Assembly: GCA_937906285.1 (NCBI GenBank)
Contig: CALCWL010000468.1
Location: 1 to 5,727 of the forward strand
DNA length: 5,727 nucleotides
Source of the DNA: an uncultured Rhodanobacter sp.
Lineage (GTDB): Bacteria; Pseudomonadota; Gammaproteobacteria; Xanthomonadales; Rhodanobacteraceae
Reading direction: 5' to 3'
The position numbers were made by a program, and so were the translations under genes. The notes beneath the pieces were generated by a model that saw only the letters and a list, made by a program, of their open reading frames with translations, ran no database searches and had not been told where the DNA came from. Of the stretch, positions 1 through 4,984 are shown piece after piece. Within the stretch, counting starts at the first letter, position 1. Each line of letters opens with the position of its first letter.

Positions 1-16
1 TGCGGCTTTGCCACCC

Positions 17-22
17 AGGAGG
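17..22 (+). promoter_or_regulatory. Shine-Dalgarno site of the azurin gene
   Basis: A perfect AGGAGG lies seven bases before the ATG at 30. It fixes the azurin start and predicts strong translation. The promoter must lie before the window. Confidence 0.85.
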
Positions 23-29
23 ACGATCG

Positions 30-638
30 ATGAACATCAAACCGAGTCTGCTTGCGGTCGCCTGTGCGCTGGCGCTCGCCGCCTGCAGCGACAACTCGTC
101 GTCGCCGACATCGGCGCCGGCCCCGTCCGCCACCACGACTCCGGCGGAGGCCCCGGTGACGATGACGCCCGCCCCGGCGGCTACCGCCGGCAGCATGACC
201 AACGCGCCTGCCGGGTCAGCCATGGACACCAGCAAGGGCACCGCGGTGGTCACCGATTGCGCCACCGAGATCGAGGGTTCGGACGCGATGCAGTACAACG
301 TGTCCTCGATCGTGGTGCCGTCGTCGTGCAAGGACTTCAAGATCACCCTCAAGCACACCGGAACCATGCCGGTTACCGCGATGGGTCATGACGTGGTGAT
401 CACCAAACAGTCCGACATGCAGGCGGTGGATGCGGACGGCGTCGCCGCGGGTGCAGCCTCCGGCTACGTCAAGGCCGATGATCCGCGTGTCATCGCGCAC
501 ACCAGCCTGATCGGTGGCGGCGAGACCACCTCGGTGAGTTTCCCGGTCAGCAAGATCCAGAGCGGTGGCCCGTACGTGTTCTTCTGCAGCTTCCCGGGCC
601 ATGCGGCCCTGATGAAGGGCACCATCAGCGTGCAGTGA
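30..638 (+). CDS. Lipid-anchored azurin (type 1 copper protein)
   Basis: This is a 202-residue blue copper electron carrier. Residues 1-19 form a lipoprotein signal: Lys4, a hydrophobic stretch, and lipobox Leu-Ala-Ala-Cys with Cys19 as the lipidated residue. Ser20 at position +2 favours the outer membrane. Residues 20-76 are a low-complexity Ala/Pro/Thr/Ser linker. Residues 77-202 match mature azurin with a constant offset of 74 from Pseudomonas aeruginosa numbering. The copper ligands are Gly119 (carbonyl), His120, Cys186, His191 and Met195, and the disulfide is Cys77-Cys100. The C-terminus coincides exactly with residue 128 of the reference. Two differences stand out: Asp121 replaces the conserved Asn47, and Val122 replaces Trp48. 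The usual family role is periplasmic electron transfer, for example to nitrite reductase or cytochrome c peroxidase; no partner is visible here. The family call is very secure. The anchoring is inferred from the lipobox. Confidence 0.96.
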   Translation: MNIKPSLLAVACALALAACSDNSSSPTSAPAPSATTTPAEAPVTMTPAPAATAGSMTNAPAGSAMDTSKGTAVVTDCATEIEGSDAMQYNVSSIVVPSSCKDFKITLKHTGTMPVTAMGHDVVITKQSDMQAVDADGVAAGAASGYVKADDPRVIAHTSLIGGGETTSVSFPVSKIQSGGPYVFFCSFPGHAALMKGTISVQ

Positions 639-645
639 TCTGTCG

Positions 646-672
646 GCGCCGGGTTCCGTGCGAGCCCGGCGC
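646..672. terminator. Hairpin between convergent azurin and aroB, probable bidirectional terminator
   Basis: Positions 646-653 (GCGCCGGG) pair perfectly with 665-672 (CCCGGCGC). The stem extends inward by one G-T wobble and two Watson-Crick pairs, giving about 11 pairs around a five-base loop. It sits in the 36-base gap between the azurin and aroB stop codons. No T-tract follows on either strand, so it is not a canonical intrinsic terminator. It may block read-through or protect 3' ends of both transcripts. Confidence 0.6.
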
Positions 673-674
673 GC

Positions 675-1793
675 TCAGGTGGCAGGGACTTGCCGTCCGT
701 TCGCGATGGTGGCATCCAGCGTCGCCGCGACCTCGCGTTCCGGCACGGCGCCGACGATCTCCGCGCGGCCGATGCCGCGCCACAGGATCAGGCGCAGCTC
801 GCCGGCCGTGTTCTTCTTGTCGAGTCGCATCCACTGCAGCAGTTGCTCCGTTTCCAGGCCGGGCGGGATCGCCAGCGGCAGGCCGAGTGCGTGCAGCAGG
901 CGTTGCAGCCGCGCGGTGTCGCGCGGCTCGCTCATGCCGGAACGTTCGGACAATTGCGCGGCCAGCAGCATGCCGATGGCCACCGCCTCGCCGTGCAGCA
1001 GGCTGGTGTAGTGGCCCGCGGTTTCCAGCGCATGACCGAAGGTGTGGCCGAAGTTGAGCAGCGCGCGTTCGCCCTGTTCGGTCTCGTCGCGCGCCACCAC
1101 GCCGGCCTTGTATTGCACCTTGCGTGCGATGGCCTCCAGCACGGTGTCGACGTCGCGTGCGGCCAGCGCGTCGGCGTGCTGTTCCAGCCACACGAAGAAC
1201 GCCTCGTCGCCGATCGCCGCACCCTTGACCACTTCGGCGAGGCCAGCGCGGTATTCGCGTGCGGGCAGGGTGGCCAGCGTGTCGATGTCGGCGATCACCG
1301 CGCGCGGCTGGTGGAAGGCGCCGGCCAGGTTCTTGCCCACCGGCAGGTTCACCCCGGTCTTGCCGCCCACCGAGGAGTCGACCATCGCCAGCAACGTCGT
1401 CGGCATCTGGATGAAGTCGATACCGCGCATCCAGCACGCAGCGCTGAAGCCGGCGAGATCGCCGACCACGCCGCCGCCCAGCGCGATCACGCAGGCATCG
1501 CGGGTGGCGCCGAGCTGGCCCAGCGCCTCCAGCACGCGGCCCACGTTGGCGAAGCTCTTGTGCACCTCGCCGTCCTCCAGCAGGAACGACGACCAGCGCA
1601 AACCCTCCAGCCCCGCCTCGACCCGCGGCAGGTACAGCGGCGCCACCGTGGTGTTGCTGACCACCAGCGCGTGGCGCCCGCGCAGCAGCGGGCGCCAGCG
1701 CGCGGGATCGTCGAGCAGGCCGCTGCCGACCCATACCGGGTAACTGCGCAGACCGAGCGCGACGTTGATGCTGTGCAGGGGTGGCTTGTTCAT
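675..1793 (-). CDS. aroB: 3-dehydroquinate synthase
   Basis: AroB converts DAHP to 3-dehydroquinate, the second step of the shikimate pathway, in the cytoplasm with NAD and a divalent metal. The 372-residue length is normal for the family. Visible blocks are the nucleotide-binding glycine motif GGGVVGDLAGF (106-116), PTTLLAMVDSSVGGKTGVN (131-149) and GKNLAGAFHQP (153-163). The metal ligands expected by analogy to Aspergillus DHQ synthase are Glu187 (in GLAEVVKG), His250 (in NFGHTFGHA) and His267 (in LHGEA). His254 is the catalytic histidine. The frame is open far upstream, but homology begins at the ATG ending at 1793, whose first base overlaps the aroK stop in an ATGA. No Shine-Dalgarno precedes it inside aroK, so translation is probably coupled to aroK. 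Confidence 0.97.
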   Translation of the reverse strand: MNKPPLHSINVALGLRSYPVWVGSGLLDDPARWRPLLRGRHALVVSNTTVAPLYLPRVEAGLEGLRWSSFLLEDGEVHKSFANVGRVLEALGQLGATRDACVIALGGGVVGDLAGFSAACWMRGIDFIQMPTTLLAMVDSSVGGKTGVNLPVGKNLAGAFHQPRAVIADIDTLATLPAREYRAGLAEVVKGAAIGDEAFFVWLEQHADALAARDVDTVLEAIARKVQYKAGVVARDETEQGERALLNFGHTFGHALETAGHYTSLLHGEAVAIGMLLAAQLSERSGMSEPRDTARLQRLLHALGLPLAIPPGLETEQLLQWMRLDKKNTAGELRLILWRGIGRAEIVGAVPEREVAATLDATIANGRQVPAT

Positions 1794-2347
1794 GCGTGGT
1801 GCGCGGATGGAAAAGGGGATTCGCGCTGCCAGTGCGCGTCGATCAGTTCGATGCAGCGTTCGCTGGCGGCGCCGACGCTGCCATGGTGGCCGGGCACGGC
1901 GAGGTCGGCAAGTTCGCGGTAGATCGGCTCGCGCGCGGCGGCCATCGCGTGCAGCCGCGCGACGCGGTCGGGCACGGCCAGCAGCGGGCGACGATGGTCG
2001 CGTTCGAGGCGTTCGAGTTGTTGCTCGATGCTGGCCTGCAGCCACACCACGAAACCGCGCCGGGCCAGCCAGCGGCGGTTGTCGGCGGCCAGCACGGCGC
2101 CGGCGCCGGTCGCCAGCAGCACGCCGGAACGTTGGCTCAGCGCGTCCAGGCGCGCGCTTTCGCGCTCGCGAAAGCCGGCTTCGCCCTCGACCTCGAACAC
2201 CGTGCCCACGTCCACGCCGCAATGTTGCTCGACCTCCTGGTCGAGATCGACGAACGAGAGCCCATAATGCACGGCGAGCCGCCTGCCGACCGAAGTCTTG
2301 CCGGCACCGGTCGGACCGACGATGAACAGGTTGCACGACGGATTCAT
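1790..2347 (-). CDS. aroK: Shikimate kinase with a Gly-Ala-Gly shikimate loop
   Basis: AroK phosphorylates the 3-hydroxyl of shikimate with ATP in the cytoplasm. The protein has 185 residues, close to the usual 170-180. It shows the Walker A motif GPTGAGKT (11-18), the Asp34-x-Asp36 pair, FRERE with Arg60, the lid with RPLL around Arg120, and Arg139 in REPIYRE. These correspond to Asp34, Arg58, Arg117 and Arg136 of the Mycobacterium tuberculosis enzyme. The shikimate-binding triple glycine is Gly81-Ala82-Gly83 here; GGC became GCC at 2102-2104 (complement). The gene leads a two-gene unit with aroB, overlapping by four bases. In many gammaproteobacteria aroKB follow pilQ-type pilus genes; here aroK is instead divergent from an SDR-like gene, with no clear Shine-Dalgarno before its ATG. 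Confidence 0.96.
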   Translation of the reverse strand: MNPSCNLFIVGPTGAGKTSVGRRLAVHYGLSFVDLDQEVEQHCGVDVGTVFEVEGEAGFRERESARLDALSQRSGVLLATGAGAVLAADNRRWLARRGFVVWLQASIEQQLERLERDHRRPLLAVPDRVARLHAMAAAREPIYRELADLAVPGHHGSVGAASERCIELIDAHWQRESPFPSAHHA

Positions 2348-2382
2348 GGCGTGATGCTAACAGGCGCCGGAGGAGGGCTGCG
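2348..2382. promoter_or_regulatory. Very short divergent intergenic region (aroK / SDR-like gene)
   Basis: Only 35 bases separate the aroK ATG from the GTG start of the divergent SDR-like gene. The Shine-Dalgarno of the latter occupies part of them. No convincing -35/-10 pair is visible on either strand. At least one promoter must therefore lie inside the opposing coding sequence, or a transcript must begin almost at the start codon. This is inference from spacing. Confidence 0.4.
2371..2376 (+). promoter_or_regulatory. Shine-Dalgarno site that decides a GTG start
   Basis: AGGAGG lies six bases before the GTG at 2383. It supports GTG as the real start of the SDR-like gene, since the glycine-rich nucleotide motif begins only eight residues later and no suitable ATG is near. 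Confidence 0.8.
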
Positions 2383-3216
2383 GTGGGCGAACGGGTACTG
2401 CTGGCCGGTTGCGGCGATCTCGGCCTGCGCGTGGCACGGCGGCTGCGCGCGCGCGGCGACGAGGTGTGGGCGTTGCGCCGGCGACCGCCGGTGGCGGACG
2501 AACCGGGCGTGCACTGGCTGCAGGCGGATCTCACCCGGCCGGACAGCCTCGCCGCGTTGCCGCGCGCGTTCACCCGGATGGTCTACTCGCCCACGCCCGA
2601 CCATCGCGACGCCGCGGCCTATCGCGCGATCTTCGTCGACGGGCTGCGCCACCTGCTGGCCGCGCTCGACGGCGGCGCGCTGCGGCGCGTGCTGCTGGTG
2701 TCCTCCAGCGCGGTGTATGGCGCCCACGGCGGGGAGTGGGTGGACGAGGACACGCCAGCCGATCCGCCCGGCTTCAACGGCGCCAGCCTGCTCGAGGCCG
2801 AACGCTGGCTGGCGGCGCAGCCGTTGCCGTCGGTGACGCTGCGCCTGGCCGGGCTGTACGGGCCGGGCCGCACCCAGTTGTTGGAACGCCTGCGCGCCGG
2901 CACGGTACAGGTGCCGCGCGCCACGCCGCATTGGGCCAACCGCATCCACGTCGACGACGCGGCCGCGGCGACCGCGCACTTGCTGGCGCTGGACGATCCG
3001 CAGCCGTGCTATCTCGGCGTGGACGACACCCCGCTGCCGCTGGACGTGCTTTACGACCACCTGGCGCGACTGCTCGACGTGCCCCTGCCAGCCACCGGGC
3101 CGCCACCGCCGGGCGTCGGCAGCAAGCGCCTGAGCAATGCGCGGCTGCGCGCCAGCGGTTTCGTGCCGCGCTGGCCGGATGCGCGCGTCGGCTACGCGGC
3201 GTTGCCCGGCACCTGA
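2383..3216 (+). CDS. Atypical SDR-fold NAD(P)-binding protein (YeeZ-like)
   Basis: The 277-residue protein has an N-terminal Rossmann fold with the glycine motif AGCGDLG (8-14) directly after the first strand. It also shows the SSSAVYG block (107-113), LRLAGLYGPGR (153-163) and the NRIHVDDAA block (186-194) typical of extended or atypical short-chain dehydrogenases. At the place of the catalytic Tyr-xxx-Lys, the sequence reads Asn132-Gly-Ala-Ser-Leu136, so both catalytic residues are missing. This pattern fits the atypical SDR group that includes E. coli YeeZ, usually annotated as NAD-dependent epimerase/dehydratase. Substrate and reaction are unknown, and an enzyme name would be misleading. 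It is the first of three plus-strand genes; the YbjQ-family gene begins 31 bases after its stop. Confidence 0.85.
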   Translation: MGERVLLAGCGDLGLRVARRLRARGDEVWALRRRPPVADEPGVHWLQADLTRPDSLAALPRAFTRMVYSPTPDHRDAAAYRAIFVDGLRHLLAALDGGALRRVLLVSSSAVYGAHGGEWVDEDTPADPPGFNGASLLEAERWLAAQPLPSVTLRLAGLYGPGRTQLLERLRAGTVQVPRATPHWANRIHVDDAAAATAHLLALDDPQPCYLGVDDTPLPLDVLYDHLARLLDVPLPATGPPPPGVGSKRLSNARLRASGFVPRWPDARVGYAALPGT

Positions 3217-3236
3217 TCTTCGCCCACCCGCCACCC

Positions 3237-3241
3237 AGGAG
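3237..3241 (+). promoter_or_regulatory. Shine-Dalgarno site of the YbjQ-family gene
   Basis: AGGAG lies six bases before the ATG at 3248. It sets this start over the longer open frame beginning at 3137 inside the SDR-like gene. The 12 bases at 3230-3241 are identical to 10-21 before the azurin gene. Confidence 0.8.
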
Positions 3242-3247
3242 AGCACC

Positions 3248-3589
3248 ATGACGGCTTCCATCCCGCATCACCAGGTCAGCACCGGCAACGACATCCCCGG
3301 TTGCCGCATCGTGCGCTCGTTCGGCATCGTGCGCGGCATCACGGTGCGCTCGCGCAGCGTGGTGGGCAACCTCGGCGCGGCGCTGCAGACCATCGTCGGC
3401 GGCAATATCTCGATCTACACGGAACTGTGCGAGAAGGCGCGCGAGGAAGCCTTCGAGCTGATGCTGCGGCATGCCGCAGCGATGGGCGCCAACGCGGTGG
3501 TGGCGATGCGCTACGACGCCAACGACGTGGCCCAGGGCGTCACCGAAGTGCTCGCCTACGGCACCGCGGTACAGGTGCAGGCCGCTTGA
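3248..3589 (+). CDS. YbjQ/UPF0145 family protein (putative heavy-metal-binding domain)
   Basis: This small cytoplasmic protein of 113 residues covers the whole YbjQ family domain; E. coli YbjQ has 107 residues. Recognisable blocks are IVGGNISIYTE (49-59), a helix with KAREEAFE (63-70), MGANAVVAMRYD (79-90) and the C-terminal strand YGTAV (104-108). The family is known as compact oligomers and is listed as a putative heavy-metal-binding domain, but no catalytic activity is established and I see no metal-binding motif beyond isolated Cys19, His7, His8 and Cys61. It probably shares a transcript with the upstream SDR-like gene (31-base gap). Dodecin follows after 109 bases, so it may have its own promoter. 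The family call is secure; the function is unknown. Confidence 0.9.
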   Translation: MTASIPHHQVSTGNDIPGCRIVRSFGIVRGITVRSRSVVGNLGAALQTIVGGNISIYTELCEKAREEAFELMLRHAAAMGANAVVAMRYDANDVAQGVTEVLAYGTAVQVQAA

Positions 3590-3698
3590 GCGCATGACGC
3601 GGTGCGGCTTGTGCCGCGTGGTGCGCGCGGACCAGACTCGGGCTTCGGGACAGGGAGCGCCGCGTGCCGCTTGCACGTACCGACGGGAGATTCATGCC

Positions 3699-3902
3699 AT
3701 GTCAGTAGCCAAGGTCATCGAAATCAATGCGTCGTCGAAGCAGGGCATCGAGGACGCCGTGCAGCACGGCCTGCGCAAGGCCGGGGAATCGGTGAAGAAG
3801 ATCAAGGGCGCCTGGATCAACGAGATCAAGGTGGTCACCGCCGACGACGGCAGCGTCACCGAGTGGCGCGTCAACATGAAGGTCAACTTCGTCGTCGACT
3901 GA
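3699..3902 (+). CDS. Dodecin (flavin-binding dodecamer subunit)
   Basis: This is a 67-residue protein of the usual dodecin length. The family forms hollow dodecamers that bind flavins in stacked pairs and are thought to store or buffer flavin and quench its photochemistry. Matching features are the opening strand VAKVIEI (3-9), the helix with GIEDAVQHGL (16-25), KGAWINEIKV (36-45) and the closing strands TEWRVNMKVNFVV (54-66). Trp39 sits at the position of the tryptophan that stacks on the isoalloxazine ring in Halobacterium dodecin. The ATG at 3699 is preceded by GGGAGA at 3685-3690, and homology starts right at it. The gene ends 39 bases from the convergent kinase gene. Confidence 0.95.
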   Translation: MSVAKVIEINASSKQGIEDAVQHGLRKAGESVKKIKGAWINEIKVVTADDGSVTEWRVNMKVNFVVD

Positions 3903-3910
3903 GGGCGCGC

Positions 3911-3940
3911 GGCGCCAGGGCGGCGCCTCGACGCTGCCCT
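3911..3940. terminator. Two alternative hairpins between convergent dodecin and kinase genes
   Basis: The 39-base gap holds two mutually exclusive stems. GGCGCC at 3911-3916 pairs with GGCGCC at 3922-3927 around a five-base loop. Alternatively, AGGGCGGCG at 3917-3925 pairs with CGCTGCCCT at 3932-3940, nine pairs including one G-T, around a six-base loop. Neither is followed by a T-tract on either strand. A bidirectional terminator or 3'-end stabiliser is likely from position alone. Confidence 0.55.
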
Positions 3941-3941
3941 G

Positions 3942-4772
3942 TCAGCCGTGCGTGAGTCCGGTCACGTGGCGGTCGTCGTCGTACTCCACCACCGTGTCGG
4001 CCAGCGCCGGCAGCGTCGCCAGCGCGTGGCGGCTGAGGCGTTCGAAGTGCATCAGGAAGCGGCCCATGCTGGCCGCATCCATCGCCAGCGGGGCGTGGCG
4101 CGCGACCAGTTCCTCCTCCTGCTCGCCGCGCCAGCGGCGCACGATGTCCCAGTTCGGCGCCTGCAGCACGATCAGCGCGTCGAACTTGCGCCACAGCGGC
4201 TGGTAGCCGCGCAACTGCTTGTTGACCCAGCGCCGCCAGGCGCCGTCGGGGTCCTCGTCGCGTTCCAGTGCGTTGATCGGCCGGGCCAGCGCGGCCAGCG
4301 GCTGCGGGCGGATGCCCAGCGCCCAGCCCTCCACGATCACCAGCGCGGGGCGCTTGGTGATGCGCGGCCAGCGCGAAGGCGGCAGGCGGGTGTCGCGGCC
4401 CTTGTCGAAACGCGGATGGGTCACGGCCAGGCGGTCGGAGGCCTGCGGCACCGCCGCCAGCACCGACAACAGCAGCTCGATCTCGTGGGTGCCCGGCACG
4501 CCGCGCGAGCGCAGCAGCGGGTGCACGTCGCGGGCCAGTGCCTCGCGTTCGCTGCGCGCGTAGTAGAAGTCGTCCAGCGAAAGTACCTCGGTGGCCCAGC
4601 CGCGTGCCTTGGCCTGCGCCTTCATGACCCGCGCCAGCGTGCTCTTGCCGCTGCCCTGCAGGCCCGACAGGCCGAGGATGTACGGCCGGCGCGAGCGCGC
4701 GATGCGCCCGGCGTACTGGTCCAGGAGGTGGCCAGCCAACGCCTCGTTCTGCTGCTGTGCCAGCGACATCAT
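3942..4772 (-). CDS. P-loop kinase, D-glycerate 3-kinase-like family
   Basis: The 276-residue protein belongs to the P-loop kinases related to plant D-glycerate 3-kinase (GLYK) and yeast Tda10. It shows Walker A GLQGSGKS (37-44), LDDFYY after the second strand (66-71), GVPGTHE (91-97), PRFDKGRDTRLPPSRW (120-135) and VIVEGW (145-150), then RDEDPDGAWRRWVNKQL. Plant GLYK makes 3-phosphoglycerate from D-glycerate and ATP, but several family members, including yeast Tda10, lack a proven substrate, so glycerate is only the best guess. I chose the first of two adjacent ATGs, nine bases after a GGAG; the frame extends to a TTG at 4826, but the extra residues look like non-coding sequence. No glyoxylate or glycerate genes are next to it. 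It is divergent from pdxH. Confidence 0.85.
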   Translation of the reverse strand: MMSLAQQQNEALAGHLLDQYAGRIARSRRPYILGLSGLQGSGKSTLARVMKAQAKARGWATEVLSLDDFYYARSEREALARDVHPLLRSRGVPGTHEIELLLSVLAAVPQASDRLAVTHPRFDKGRDTRLPPSRWPRITKRPALVIVEGWALGIRPQPLAALARPINALERDEDPDGAWRRWVNKQLRGYQPLWRKFDALIVLQAPNWDIVRRWRGEQEEELVARHAPLAMDAASMGRFLMHFERLSRHALATLPALADTVVEYDDDRHVTGLTHG

Positions 4773-4984
4773 CGATGGCGGCTCCCGTGCCGGCGCGGGC
4801 GGGCGCCCTGGCACGGCGGCGCACAACTATTGCCGCCATTTTCACCTGGCGTGGAGAAGCATCGCGTCGTTGCCGCGGGGGGCGGAACGCGGGAGGCGGG
4901 GTTCATTGCACTATCATCGGACAGTTTCATTCGCTCCATGATGGCGCGCTTTGGCCACGACGCAAAAGGGAAGTTTCACACATC
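4773..4984. promoter_or_regulatory. Divergent intergenic region, kinase / pdxH, with a possible pdxH -10 box
   Basis: These 212 bases carry the start signals of two divergent genes and contain A/T-richer patches than the surrounding coding sequence. TATCAT at 4912-4917 matches a sigma-70 -10 box at five of six positions and would place a start about 60 bases before pdxH. No good -35 is found 16-18 bases upstream, so this is weak. Before pdxH, GGGA at 4968-4971 is 13 bases from the ATG, far for a Shine-Dalgarno. No operator, riboswitch or small gene is recognised. Confidence 0.3.

Noticed and set aside
690..1922. A 410-codon plus-strand open frame antisense to aroB and part of aroK
   Set aside because: Its translation is a composition-driven shadow rich in Arg, Ala, Gln and His without any recognisable domain, while the opposite strand encodes intact AroB and AroK.
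1794..2573. Upstream extension of the aroB frame to 632 codons
   Set aside because: The extra residues overlap aroK in another frame and are Arg-rich non-homologous sequence; AroB homology begins at the ATG ending at 1793.
3602..3619. Small hairpin (GCGGC/GCCGC) after the YbjQ-family gene as a terminator
   Set aside because: It has only five Watson-Crick pairs plus wobbles and no T-tract; such stems are common by chance at this GC content.
4773..4826. Kinase start at the TTG at 4826, adding 18 residues
   Set aside because: TTG is a rare start, no Shine-Dalgarno lies before it, and the added Pro/Ala/Arg residues look like translated intergenic DNA.
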